64,000 bases of DNA from Anthonomus grandis grandis (GCF_022605725.1 NC_065564.1:2458698-2522697), one strand, 5' to 3'. Counted from the first letter of the stretch, positions 24,505 through 37,300 are shown. The notes: a model not told the origin generated them from the letters alone. Program-made: numbers and translations.

Positions 24505-27148
24505 AAAGGTTATAGCAAAATTCTTGGACCTCGATGAGGGCGCGGTAAAAAGCGACCTGGAACAGTGGAAATACGACTACACCACCGTAACGTATTTCTT
24601 ACTGTTGAGTCGAAAGAGGCGAGGGCAAACTTTGAAATTGAACCCCGCCTGTGCCTGGAAGCACGTGAAACACCCCGAACAGGTGCGACAGGACGCTCTT
24701 TTTTTTTTTTTTTTTGAACCTGATAAACAGTTTCGTCTTCTCTTCGTCTTCAGGCGCCGTTAATCGAGCAGCCTCTTGACCCGATTAACGGGCATCACCG
24801 CACCCCGAACGGTCCCATCAAAATCCGTCGTAAGTTCGGGGTGAGGAGTCCGGGGTGTTTGAGTCCCGCCTCAAATATGGAGGTCGAAGGGGCCTGTTAC
24901 AGTCCCGTACAGTTTTTAGATCCGAATTGTGAGAATTATTGCAGCACAAACAGGAAGAGGCCCAGGAGTTCCCTCCTTATGGACGAGGCCAGTCCAGGTA
25001 AGAACGAAAACGACGGATTTCGTATAGATGGCTCTGCAAGTCGTTTTTGTTCGATCAAGGGTAGCCATGACGCGCGTTCTTTACGTTTGTTCAAACGGTG
25101 TGCGTAAATTACCGAACAGAACTCGCCTTTATTGAGTTAGGTGAGCTTAGGCGAGATGGCGCGGCGTGTTTCGTTTTCGTTAATAATATAATGAGTGATT
25201 GTCAAGAGGTCCGGACCATTTTCGAACAAAAATTCCCCGAACAAAACGGTGCAACTTCAGTTGCGAAACGGTCCTTCGATTGTCCCTCCCGATAAATCAG
25301 CCGGGTTGTCGCATGTATCTGGCAAACGGTCGACAGGTAAAGCAGTTAAAAGTTTAAAGGGGGAGGGTGGGTAGGCCCCCGCCGGTTTTCTTTACGACCC
25401 TGCAACTCTTAAATTAGTTGGGGGACTAATAAGGCTCCCCGGAGCCCCATACGTTTTTCGCGCCCCATAGCTTGGAACTCGCAGGGGCGTACAAGTACCA
25501 AATTGCGTCATAACTTCGTTGCGATTTAAGGCGGGTATGGATGCGCCACTGGCCGAAAGTAATGGCCGTTTTAACTTTTGGCGCCTATTCGCGACACCTT
25601 ACAACTTCCTTGCAAACTAAACTTCTTGGGGGAGTTATTTCGGGCCCGGGGAATTTATGGGGGCAGTTACAGACGGTTTATCGTCCGGAAAAACTATAAC
25701 TACCCTATTTTAAATTAAAAGGAGTTTTACCTTCTTCCGAAGGGGAAATTTTGGAATCGTTTGGACCTCTTTGGTATTGGCACACCCTCTATTACCACAC
25801 TGTTGACTTGTTAAAATATATATGGACTTTGCTATTACTTCCTCCAGTATTTTAAACATTTCTTTCAGTGCCGACGAAAAAAGCGACCCCGGGAGCCAAG
25901 GGAACCCCCGCCGTCGCAGCAAAAACCCCCGATAGGTAAGGGATCTCTTATACACACAAATATACACCCATACATACACACAAATCCGGGCATTAATTGG
26001 TTGTTTTAACCCCAATTTAACGTCGGCGTGTCCCCATAAACAGCGGCCGTTTCGGTTTACTGTACCTCGTACACTTCGCATGTTTACGATTTCAATTAGT
26101 TACGCCCATTGATGGCTCTGGATCTCCATATACAGAGAGGGTTGTTGTTGTTGTTTAAATATTTCAGGAGGAATTTGTGCGAAACCCCCGGCTCAGCCAG
26201 GAGGATGTTGGGAAGCATCGAGAAGTCTTTCCATAAGGTGCGTCACGTGTTGACCCCCAAGAAACCGGCGACCGTGGTCCAAGAGGGCCCCGTCGTCTTA
26301 AATGGCAAGGTAATAAACCATAAACGGGTCCTTAGTGGTGAGATGTTCGACGTGGCAAACGGTGGCGCCCCCGCATAAATTAGTTCGGATATATCTCACC
26401 GCTTCGGAACTGTTTTATAGTGAGAGAGGGTTCTTATTTTAGGACTTGTGTAACGTCTCCACCACCCAGTGTAAGGATCCCGAGTACGTTATCGTGGAAC
26501 TGTGCAAAGGATTGGAGGGCAAAGGGATCACGTGCACTAGAAAAGGGTGAGTGATTCCGTTGTTTATCGATTGCCTAATTTCGTTTACCGTTCTAATAAT
26601 AATAAGCAACATAACATGATAGGGAAGTCGCAGAATGGTAGCCCCGAGGTTTTAATTGCGCAAATCGAGTACCCGTCATGACGGGTTATGATGGGTTCGA
26701 ATGGGTTGTTTGGTTACTAAGTATATACCTGGGGCACCGTTCGGTGGGTGGTACCGTCCATGATAAGTGGGGCGTCATAGGTGGCCTGCTGACGATAACA
26801 TTAAATTTCAGTTTTCGTATCAAGGGCAGCCTGGAACCGTCTACCGCGAACCGTTTGGGGGGTTGCTCGTTCGAGCTGGAAATTTGTTATCTTCCGCACC
26901 TGGGTACGGTCGTTCCCGATCGGACTCTTACCCCGACGAAATCGATCTTGAAACAGGGAATTTTCAATCAGGAAACTGGTCAGAACGAGGCGATTTCGGA
27001 GCTTCGGGGTAAGAGTTACGTGGGAATAAAGAGGAAGAGACTAAAGGGCGACTCTTGGTGTTACAAGAAGGTGTGCGAACAGGTGCTGGCGCTCACTTGT
27101 ACCGGATTTAGTGCCAAGGAGGGACGAATTATGGAGTCGGCCGTTTAA
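22686..27148 (+). CDS. Melk: MELK, maternal embryonic leucine zipper kinase (first copy, complete)
   Basis: Ten exons join in frame: 22686-22907, 22975-23157, 23216-23476, 24240-24434, 24509-24682, 24754-24997, 25869-25935, 26168-26309, 26443-26546 and 26812-27148. They give 642 residues (human MELK 651). The kinase domain (11 to ~264) shows GCGGFAKVKLA, VAIK with K40, HRDLKPEN at 130-137, DFG at 150-152, activation threonine T167, and YAAPE; these numbers match human MELK. A UBA-like region follows (V288 onward: DLEQWKYDYTTVTYFLLLSRK). A disordered, TP-rich middle is next. The C-terminal KA1 domain includes SFELEICYLP and KRKRLKGDSWCYKK. The family is an AMPK-related Ser/Thr kinase active in dividing cells. 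Intron 3 hosts an antisense gene. Intron 4 ends in about 30 Ts just before exon 5. It appears intact. Confidence 0.95.
23515..23665 (+). repeat. Isolated sat1 fragment in MELK intron 3 (first copy)
   Basis: TTGATTTTTTGCAAAAACTGCAGG, then AAACTGTTGGTCCAAGAGAAA, TAGGGCCTTAAGAGGCCTAC and AATTTGCAAAATATTTTG follow the same order as a sat1 monomer, without the rest of the unit. It lies just past the 3' end of the nested CHIC-like gene. The internal hairpin (TTGTAGGGCCTTAAGAGGCC) is more nearly perfect than in the main array. Confidence 0.8.
23681..24153 (-). CDS. CHIC-like protein (Erf4/GOLGA7 family) nested in MELK intron 3, first copy
   Basis: Two exons on the - strand, 24153-24029 and 23975-23681, join in frame (CA|G codon) to give 139 residues. 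The order of landmarks matches animal CHIC1/2: a short beta-rich start (RGDGRYVVYGIHS..), APEEF at 37-41, NALL and then IPKNF at 56-60, a short hydrophobic Cys cluster (GGCSLCLCSAG, C67/C70/C72), a basic KKKIKRIL stretch, ENKRMY..LGMHW, and the C-terminal EYGLLVEF.......PD. CHIC proteins are palmitoylated, vesicle- and membrane-associated. The acidic N terminus of canonical CHIC is missing and the Cys string is shorter, so this is probably a diverged paralog. The start codon lies only 86 bp from MELK exon 4, so its 5' leader or promoter probably overlaps that exon. The reading frame is intact in both copies. Confidence 0.75.
24998..25868. other. MELK intron 6 (871 bp), no other gene seen
   Basis: The donor GTAAGA at 24998 and acceptor TTTCAG ending at 25868 fit the MELK frame. 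Short open frames inside (e.g. 25098-25295) have no recognisable product and end at random. The intron is more GC-rich than the satellites. Confidence 0.6.
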
Positions 27149-27540
27149 AATTGAATTGTCTTTGCTTAGTGACTGAATTAATTGAAGATTTTGGGTTGTT
27201 TTTATAGAGATAATCTCATTTATTTACTATTATTTTGTAAAATATGTAAAAATAAGACTTTTTGTAATTTTTCATATGTTTTTCTATAATTCTTTTTTGT
27301 ATTTTTTTTCTAATTGGCATAAAGTTTATATTTAACGCATGCAGTTAATTCTTATATTTCCAGCACGGATAGTATTTATTGTAGTCGTACGGAGCTAATC
27401 AAACTTTATATTTTTATATGTTTACACTCATTAAAATTATATTTGGTTGTTGGTGTTTTTTATTTTTTTTTGGTAAAACTTAAACACATAAAACCTTTAC
27501 TTATGACTTAAGTCTCATTTTAAACTTTTTTCAACAAAAA
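27149..27540 (+). other. MELK 3' UTR and flank (first copy)
   Basis: AT-rich sequence between the MELK stop codon and the first sat2 unit. No canonical AATAAA is seen close to the stop; AATAAG (27252) and CATAAAGTTTATA (27320) are possible weak signals. Nothing else was recognised. Confidence 0.45.
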
Positions 27541-30500
27541 TTGAATTTTTTCGAATTCGAACTAACTATACCAGCGGATTGTTCTCATCAAGTAGATCAC
27601 GAAAATACCGGGTTATAAGGGAATCGAAGCAAAACTAAGAAATCGAGTATTTTTTCGACCTCGATTTTGAGGCCAAAAATGGGCATCAAAAATGCCATAT
27701 CTCGGCTATCGTAGAAGCTACGACCTTGCGGATGGTCTCGTTGGATTCAGAAGGACGAAACTAAGACAAAACCGTTGGAATTTTCCAGATAGTGCCTATA
27801 GAAGCCGAGATATCGGCCTTCAAAGTTTGGGTTTTTTTATTTTTCGGGTATACCCCCCCGTTTGGATTTTTTTCAGAAAAATTTTTTTTTTTTCGAATTC
27901 GAACTAACTATACCAGCGGATTGTTCTCATCAAGTAGATCACGAAAATACCGGGTTATAAGGGAATCGGAGCAGAACTAAGAAATCGAGTATTTTTTTGA
28001 CCTCGTTTTTGAGGCCAAAAATGGGCATCAAAAATGCCATATCTCGGTTATCGTAAAAGCTACGACCTTGCGGATGGTCTCGTTGGATTCAGAAGGACGA
28101 AACTAAGACAAATCCGTTGGAATTTTCCCAATAGCTCCCATAGAAGCCGAGATATCGGCCTTCAAAGTTTGGGTTTTTTCATTTTTCGGGTATACCCCCC
28201 CGTTTGGATTTTTTTCAGAAAATTTTTTTTTTTTCGAATTCGAACTAACTATACCAGCGGATTGTTCTCATCAAGTAGATCACGAAAATACCGGGTTATA
28301 AGGGAATCGGAGCAGAACTAAGAAATCGAGTATTTTTTTGACCTCGTTTTTGAGGCCAAAAATGGGCATCAAAAATGCCATATCTCGGCTATCCTAAAAG
28401 CTACGACCTTGCGGATGGTCTCGTTCGATTCAGAACGACGAAACTAAGACAAATCCGTTGGAATTTTCCCAATAGCTCCCATAGAAGCCGAGATATCGGC
28501 CTTCAAAGTTTGGGTTTTTTCATTTTTCGGGTATACCCCCCCGTTTGGATTTTTTTCAGAAAAATTTTTTTTTTTCGAATTCGAACTAACTATACCAGCG
28601 GATTGTTCTCATCAAGTAGATCACGAAAATACCAGGTTATAAGGGAATCGAAGCAAAACTAAGAAATCGAGTATTTTTTCGACCTCGATTTTGAGGCCAA
28701 AAATGGGCATCAAAAATGCCATATCTCGGCTATCGTAGAAGCTACGACCTTGCGGAAGGTCTCGTTGGATTCAGAAGGACGAAACTAAGACAAAACCGTT
28801 GGAATTTTCCAGATAGTGCCTATAGAAGCCGAGATATCGGCCTTCAAAGTTTGGGTTTTTTTATTTTTCGGGTATACCCCCCCGTTTGGATTTTTTTCAG
28901 AAAAATTTTTTTTTTTCGTATTTAAACCAACTATACCAGCGGCTTTTTCCCATCACCTACAACACGAAAACACCGGGTTATAATAAGTTTCGAGAAAAAC
29001 TAAGGGAATTATAGCACTTTGAAAATGCGAAAAATCGATTTCCTTTAAACCCGAAAATAGCTATAGAAACCCCTATCAGTGGCTTATTCCCATCACCTAC
29101 ATCACGAAAACACCGGATTATAACGGAATTCGACCGAAACAAGTGGAATTATAGCACTTTGAAAATTCGGAAAAAAGTCAATTTTTGACCTCGTTTTTGA
29201 GCCCAAAAATGGGCCCTAAAAATGCAAGATCTCAGCTAATATGAGAGCTACGACCTTGCGGATGGTCTCGTTCGATTCAGAAGGACGAAACTAAGACAAA
29301 ACCGTTGGAATTTTCTAGATAGTGCCTATAGAAGCCGAGATATCGACCTCCAAAGTTTGGGATTTTTCATTTTTCGGGTATACCCCCCCGTATCGAATTT
29401 TTCACCAAAAATTGATTTTTTTCGTATTTGAACTAACTATACCAGCGGCTTTTTCCCATCACCTACAACACGAAAACACCGGGTTATAATGAGTTTCGAG
29501 AAAAACTAAGGGAATTATAGCACTTTGAAAATGCGAAAAATCGATTTCCTTTAAATTCGAAAATAGCTATAGAAACCCCTATCAGTGGCTTATTCCCATC
29601 ACCTACATCACGAAAACACCGGATTATAACGGAATTCGACCGAAACAAGTGGAATTATAGCACTTTGAAAAATCGGAAAAAAGTCAATTTTTGACCCCGT
29701 TTTTGAGCCCAAAAATGGGCCCTAAAAATGCAAGATCTCAGCTAATATGAGAGCTACGACCTTGCGGATGGTCTCGTTCGATTCAGAAGGACGAAACTAA
29801 GACAAATCCGTTGGAATTTTCCCAATAGCTCCCATAGAAGCCGAGATATCGGCCTTCAAAGTTTGGGTTTTTTCATTTTTCGGGTATACCCCCCCGTTTG
29901 GATTTTTTTCAGAAAATTTTTTTTTTTTCGAATTCGAACTAACTATACCAGCGGATTGTTTTTATCAAGTAGATCACGAAAATACCGGGTTATAAGGGAA
30001 TCGGAGCAGAACTAAGAAATCGAGTATTTTTTTGACCTCGTTTTTGAGGCCAAAAATGGGCATCAAAAATGCCATATCTCGGCTATCGTAAAAGCTACGA
30101 CCTTGCGGATGGTCTCGTTGGATTCAGAAGGACAAAACTAAGACAAAACCGTTGGAATTTTCCAGATAGTGCCTATAGAAGCCGAGATATCGACCTCCAA
30201 AGTTTGGGATTTTTCATTTTTCGGGTATACCCCCCCGTATCGAATTTTTCACCAAAAATTGATTTTTTTCGTATTTGAACTAACTATACCAGCGGCTTTT
30301 TCCCATCACCTACAACACAAAAACACCGGGTTATAATGAGTTTCGAGAAAAACTAAGGGACTTATAGCACTTTGAAAATGCGAAAAATCGATTTCCTTTA
30401 AACCCGAAAATAGCTATAGAAACCCCTATCAGTGGCTTATTCCTATCACCTACATCACGAAAACACCGGATTATAACGGAATTCGACCGAAACAAGTGGA

Positions 30501-33500
30501 ATTATAGCACTTTGAAAATTCGGAAAAAAGTCAATTTTTGACCTCGTTTTTGAGCCCAAAAATGGGCCCTAAAAATGCAAGATCTCAGCTAATATGAGAG
30601 CTACGACCTTGCGGATGGTCTCGTTCGATTCAGAAGGACGAAACTAAGACAAAACCGTTGGAATTTTCCAGATAGTGCCTATAGAAGCCGAGATATCGAC
30701 CTCCAAAGTTTGGGATTTTTCATTTTTCGGGTATACCCCCCCGTATCGAATTTTTCACCAAAAATTGATTTTTTTCGTATTTGAACTAACTATACCAGCG
30801 GCTTTTTCCCATCACCTACAACACGAAAACACCGGGTTATAATAAGTTTCGAGAAAAACTAAGGGAATTATAGCACTTTGAAAATGCGAAAAATCGATTT
30901 CCTTTAAATTCGAAAATAGCTATAGAAACCCCTATCAGTGGCTTATTCCCATCACCTACATCACGAAAACACCGGATTATAACGGAATTCGACCGAAACA
31001 AGTGGAATTATAGCACTTTGAAAAATCGGAAAAAAGTCAATTTTTGACCCCGTTTTTGAGCCCAAAAATGGGCCCTAAAAATGCAAGATCTCAGCTAATA
31101 TGAGAGCTACGACCTTGCGGATGGTCTCGTTCGATTCAGAAGGACGAAACTAAGACAAAACCGTTGGAATTTTCCAGATAGTGCCTATAGAAGCCGAGAT
31201 ATCGGCCTTCAAAGTTTGGGTTTTTTCATTTTTTCGGGTATACCCCCCCGTTTGGATTTTTTTCAGAAAATTTTTTTTTTTTCGAATTCAAACTAACTAT
31301 ACCAGCGGATTGTTTTTATCAAGTAGATCACGAAAATACCGGGTTATAAGGGAATCGGAGCAGAACTAAGAAATCGAGTATTTTTTTGACCTCGTTTTTG
31401 AGGCCAAAAATGGGCATCAAAAATGCCATATCTCGGCTATCCTAAAAGCTACGACCTTGCGGATGGTCTCGTTGGATTCAGAAGGACAAAACTAAGACAA
31501 AACCGTTGGAATTTTCCAGATAGTGCCTATAGAAGCCGAGATATCGACCTCCAAAGTTTGGGATTTTTCATTTTTCGGGTATACCCCCCCGTATCGAATT
31601 TTTCACCAAAAATTGATTTTTTTCGTATTTGAACTAACTATACCAGCGGCTTTTTCCCATCACCTACAACACAAAAACACCGGGTTATAATGAGTTTCGA
31701 GAAAAACTAAGGGACTTATAGCACTTTGAAAATGCGAAAAATCGATTTCCTTTAAACCCGAAAATAGCTATAGAAACCCCTATCAGTGGCTTATTCCCAT
31801 CACCTACATCACGAAAACACCGGATTATAACGGAATTCGACCGAAACAAGTGGAATTATAGCACTTTGAAAATTCGGAAAAAAGTCCATTTTTGACCTCG
31901 TTTTTGAGCCCAAAAATGGCCCCTAAAAATGCAAGATCTCAGCTAATATGAGAGCTACGACCTTGCGGATGGTCTCGTTCGATTCAGAAGGACGAAACTA
32001 AGACAAAACCGTTGGAATTTTCCAGATAGTGCCTATAGAAGCCGAGATATCGGCCTTCAAAGTTTGGGTTTTTTTATTTTTCGGGTATACCCCCCCGTTT
32101 GGATTTTTTTCAGAAAATTTTTTTTTTTTTCGAATTCGAACTAACTATACCAGCGGATTGTTCTCATCAAGTAGATCACGAAAATACCGGGTTATAAGGG
32201 AATCGGAGCAGAACTAAGAAATCGAGTATTTTTTTGACCTCGTTTTTGAGGCCAAAAATGGGCATCAAAAATGCCATATCTCGGCTATCCTAAAAGCTAC
32301 GACCTTGCGGATGGTCTCGTTCGATTCAGAACGACGAAACTAAGACAAATCCGTTGGAATTTTCCCAATAGCTCCCATAGAAGCCGAGATATCGGCCTTC
32401 AAAGTTTGGGTTTTTTCATTTTTCGGGTATACCCCCCCGTTTGGATTTTTTTCAGAAAAATTTTTTTTTTTCGAATTCGAACTAACTATACCAGCGGATT
32501 GTTCTCATCAAGTAGATCACGAAAATACCGGGTTATAAGGGAATCGAAGCAAAACTAAGAAATCGAGTATTTTTCGACCTCGATTTTGAGGCCAAAAATG
32601 GGCATCAAAAATGCCATATCTCGGCTATCGTAGAAGCTACGACCTTGCGGATGGTCTCGTTGGATTCAGAAGGACGAAACTAAGACAAAACCGTTGGAAT
32701 TTTCCAGATAGTGCCTATAGAAGCCGAGATATCGGCCTTCAAAGTTTGGGTTTTTTTATTTTTCGGGTATACCCCCCCGTTTGGATTTTTTTCAGAAAAA
32801 TTTTTTTTTTTCGAATTCGAACTAACTATACCAGCGGATTGTTCTCATCAAGTAGATCACGAAAATACCGGGTTATAAGGGAATCGAAGCAAAACTAAGA
32901 AATCGAGTATTTTTTCGACCTCGATTTTGAGGCCAAAAATGGGCATCAAAAATGCCATATCTCGGCTATCCTAAAAGCTACGACCTTGCGGATGGTCTCG
33001 ATCGATTCAGAACGACGAAACTAAGACAAATCCGTTGGAATTTTCCCAATAGCTCCCATAGAAGCCGAGATATCGGCCTTCAAAGTTTGGGTTTTTTCAT
33101 TTTTCGGGTATACCCCCCCGTTTGGATTTTTTTCAGAAAAATTTTTTTTTTTCGAATTCGAACTAACTATACCAGCGGATTGTTCTCATCAAGTAGATCA
33201 CGAAAATACCGGGTTATAAGGGAATCGGAGCAGAACTAAGAAATCGAGTATTTTTTTGACCTCGTTTTTGAGGCCAAAAATGGGCATCAAAAATGCCATA
33301 TCTCGGCTATCCTAAAAGCTACGACCTTGCGGATGGTCTCGTTGGATTCAGAAGGACGAAACTAAGACAAAACCGTTGGAATTTTCCAGATAGTGCCTAT
33401 AGAAGCCGAGATATCGACCTCCAAAGTTTGGGATTTTTCATTTTTCGGGTATACCCCCCCGTATCGAATTTTTCACCAAAAATTGATTTTTTTCGTATTT

Positions 33501-34214
33501 GAACTAACTATACCAGCGGCTTTTTCCCATCACCTACAACACAAAAACACCGGGTTATAATGAGTTTCGAGAAAAACTAAGGGACTTATAGCACTTTGAA
33601 AATGCGAAAAATCAATTTCCTTTAAACCCGAAAATAGCTATAGAAACCCCTATCAGTGGCTTATTCCCATCACCTACATCACGAAAACACCGGATTATAA
33701 CGGAATTCGACCGAAACAAGTGGAATTATAGCACTTTGAAAATTCGGAAAAAAATCAATTTTTGACCTCGTTTTTGAGCCCAAAAATGGGCCCTAAAAAT
33801 GCAAGATCTCAGCTAATATGAGAGCTAAGACCTTGCGGATGGTCTCGTTCGATTCAGAAGGACGAAACTAAGACAAAACCGTTGGAATTTTCCAGATAGT
33901 GCCTATAGAAGCCGAGATATCGACAAAAATTGATTTTTTTCGTATTTGAACTAACTATACCAGCGGCTTTTTCCCATCACCTACAACACAAAAACACCGG
34001 GTTATAATGAGTTTCGAGAAAAACTAAGGGACTTATAGCACTTTGAAAATGCGAAAAATCGATTTCCTTTAAACCCGAAAATAGCTATAGAAACCCCTAT
34101 CAGTGGCTTATTCCCATCACCTACATCACGAAAACACCGGATTATAACGGAATTCGACCGAAACAAGTGGAATTATAGCACTTTGAAAATTCGGAAAAAA
34201 GTCCATTTTTGACA
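27541..34214. repeat. Satellite sat2: mixed 341-bp and ~505-bp units (first array)
   Basis: Units of type A (341 bp) carry ATGCCATATCTCGGCTAT at 27692, 28034, 28375, 28716, 30069, 31423, 32271, 32611, 32952 and 33293. Units of type B (~505 bp) carry ATGCAAGATCTCAGCTAATA near 29223, 29727, 30576, 31081, 31929 and 33798. Both share GGTATACCCCCCCGT, GCTACGACCTTGCGGATGGT and AACTATACCAGCGG. Type B has an extra ~165 bp with a second CCCATCACCTACA.CACGAAA block. An A-B-B block recurs with a ~1354-bp step (30069 to 31423). One terminal B unit is cut short near 33923. The array ends at the barcode and gap. Confidence 0.95.
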
Positions 34215-34229
34215 CTCTCACGAGATGTG
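34215..34229 (-). other. Sequencing-barcode remnant at the left edge of the gap
   Basis: CTCTCACGAGATGTG is 15 bases of the reverse complement of ACACATCTCGTGAGAG, which I recall as PacBio barcode bc1003. It interrupts a sat2 unit and is followed directly by Ns. It is not genomic in origin. Confidence 0.85.
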
Positions 34230-34329
34230 NNNNNNNNNNNNNNNNNNNNNNNNNNNNNNNNNNNNNNNNNNNNNNNNNNNNNNNNNNNNNNNNNNNNNNN
34301 NNNNNNNNNNNNNNNNNNNNNNNNNNNNN
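34230..34329. other. Assembly gap of exactly 100 N
   Basis: A fixed-length scaffold gap between sat2 (left) and sat1 (right). Its true size is unknown. Inverted copies of the same barcode sit on its two edges. Confidence 0.99.
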
Positions 34330-34344
34330 CACATCTCGTGAGAG
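34330..34344 (+). other. Sequencing-barcode remnant at the right edge of the gap
   Basis: CACATCTCGTGAGAG is 15 of the 16 bases of the same presumed PacBio barcode, in forward orientation. The sequence after it starts in the middle of a sat1 monomer (TTGCAGGGGTACCCCTG). Confidence 0.85.
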
Positions 34345-37300
34345 TTGCAGGGGTACCCCTGTGAAAAATCTCTCAAAAGTAGTTTTTAATTTTTTTTGGG
34401 AAAACTGTTGTCCCAAGAGAAAAACTCTCTGAATGAAAGTTGTAGGGCCTTAAAGGGGCTACAATTTGCAAAATATTTTGAGCATCCATGTGCCATAGTT
34501 TTCGAGAAATTTTGAAAAAACTGATTTTCGTATTTTTTTAATTTTCTCGAAAACTGTGGGGAAAATTAAAGTTTTTATTGTTGCACTAATATCTACTGAA
34601 GAGTGCCTAAAAAAAAGCTAGAATACCTTTTTACCCTAACTTTCATAATAAGGGAGCTACAGCGGATTTTTGAAAAATTGCTAATTTTTTGGGCCAAAAA
34701 ATTTCAAAAAAATAAAATTTTAAAAATTGAAAAAATAAAATTACCAAAAGGTGCAGCATTGAAATAGCAACAAAAAACCCTTATAACACATTTTTGTAAA
34801 TATCACAGTAATGGCACAAAAAATTATTTTTTGAAAATGTCCTAAATTAAAAACTCAAAAAATCGGCTTCGAACTCGTTTTTTTTTTGAGTTTTGTCGTT
34901 TTTATTTATGGCAAATTTGTATAAATAAGTTTTGAATAGTTTAACAGGGCCAAAATAGAAATTTAAAAAAAAATTGATTTTTTCCAAAAACTGCAGGGGT
35001 ACCTGTGAAAAATCTCTCAAAAGTGGTTTTTAATTTTTTTTGAGAAAACTGTTGGTCCAAAAGAAAAACTGTCTGAATGAAAGTTTTAGGGCCTTAAAGG
35101 GGCTACGATTTGCAAAATATTTTGAGCATCTATGTACCATAGTTTTCGAGAAATTTTGAAAAAACTAATTTTCATATTTTTCCAATTTTCTCGAAAACTA
35201 TGGGGAAAATAAAAGTTTTTATTGTTGCACTAATATCTACTGAAGAGTACCTAAAAAAAAGCTAGAATACCTTTTTGCCCTAAATTGAATAATAAGGGAG
35301 CTACAGCGGATTTTTGAAAAATTGCTAATTTTTTGGGCCAAAAAATGTCAAAAAAATAAAATTTTGAAAATTGAAAAAATAAAGTTACCAAAAGGTGCAG
35401 CATTAAAATAGCAACAAAAAACCCTTACAACACATTTTTCTAAATATCACAGTAATGGCACAAAAAATTATTTTTTGAAAATGTTATAAATAAAAACTCA
35501 AAAAATCGGCTTCGAACTCGTTTTTTTTGGAGTTTTGTCGTTTTTATTTATGGCAAATTAGTATAAATAAGTTTTGAATAGTTTAACAAGGCCAAAATAG
35601 GAATTTCAAAAAAATTTATTTTTTCCAAAAACTGCAGGGGGTACCCCTGTGAAAAATCTCTCAAAAGTGGTTTTTAATTTTTTTTGGGAAAACTGTTGTC
35701 CCAAGAGAAAAACTGTCTGAATGAAAGTTTTAGGATTTTAAAGGGGCTACAATTTGCAAAATATTTTGAGCATCTATGTACCATAGTTTTCGAGAAATTT
35801 GAAAAAACTAATTTTCATATTTTTTCAATTTTCTCGAAAACTATTGAAAAAATAAAAGATTTTATTGTTGCACTAACATCTACTGAAGAGTACCTAAAAA
35901 AAAGCTAGAATACTTTTTTGCCCTAACTTTCATAATAAGGGAGCTACAGCGGGTTTTTGAAAAATTGCTAATTTTTTGGACCAAAAAATTTCAAAAAAAT
36001 AAAATTTTGAAAATTGAAAAAATAAAATTACCAAAAGGTGCAGCATTAAAATAACAACAAAAAACCCTTATAACACATTTTTCTAAATCTCACAGTAATG
36101 GCACAAAAAATAATTTTTTGAAAATGTCATAAATAAAAACTCAAAAAATCGGCTTCGAACTCGTTTTTTTTTGAGTTTTGTCGTTTTCATTTATGGCAAA
36201 TTTGTATAAATAAAGTTTTGAATAATTCAACAGGGTTAAAATAGGAATTTCAAAAAAATAGATTTTTTCCAAAAACTGCAGGGGTACCCCTGTGAAAAAT
36301 CTCTCAAAAGTGGTTTTTAATTTTTTTTGGGAAAACTGTTGTTCCAAGAGAAAAACTGTCTGAATGAAAGTTTTAGGGCCTTAAAGGGGCTACAATTTGC
36401 AAAATATTTTGAGCATCTATGTACCATAGTTTTCGAGAAATTTTGAAAAAACTAATTTTCATATTTTTTCAATTTTCTCGAAAACTATGGGGAAAATAAA
36501 AGTTTTTATTGTTACACTAATATCTACTGAAGAGAACCTAAAAAAAAGCTAGAATACTTTTTTGCCCTAACTTTCATAATAAGGGAGCTACAGCGGGTTT
36601 TTGAAAAATTGCTAATTTTTTGGACCAAAAAATTTCAAAAAAATAAAATTTTGAAAATTGAAAAAATAAAATTACCAAAAGGTGCAGCATTAAAATAACA
36701 ACAAAAAACCCTTATAACACATTTTTCTAAATCTCACAGTAATGGCACAAAAAATAATTTTTTGAAAATGTCATAAATAAAAACTCAAAAAATCGGCTTC
36801 GAACTCGTTTTTTTTTGAGTTTTGTCGTTTTCATTTATGGCAAATTTGTATAAATAAAGTTTTGAATAATTCAACAGGGTTAAAATAGGAATTTCAAAAA
36901 AATAGATTTTTTCCAAAAACTGCAGGGGTACCCCTGTGAAAAATCTCTCAAAAGTGGTTTTTAATTTTTTTTGGGAAAACTGTTGTTCCAAGAGAAAAAC
37001 TGTCTGAATGAAAGTTTTAGGGCCTTAAAGGGGCTACAATTTGCAAAATATTTTGAGCATCTATGTACCATAGTTTTCGAGAAATTTTGAAAAAACTAAT
37101 TTTCATATTTTTTCAATTTTCTCGAAAACTATGGGGAAAATAAAAGTTTTTATTGTTACACTAATATCTACTGAAGAGAACCTAAAAAAAAGCTAGAATA
37201 CCTTTTTGCCCTAAATTGAATAATAAGGGCGCTACAGAGGATTTTTTAAAAATGTCAATTTTTTGGGCCAAAAAATGTCAAAAAAATAAAATTTTAAAAA

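Noticed and set aside
25098..25295. 65-residue frame inside MELK intron 6
   Set aside because: It lies wholly within an intron with good MELK splice sites and matches nothing.
27692..33502. Repeated 69-95-residue + strand frames starting MPYLGY in sat2
   Set aside because: They recur only because the 341-bp unit recurs, they cross unit boundaries, and differences between units include frame changes and amino-acid changes at random. No known protein resembles them.
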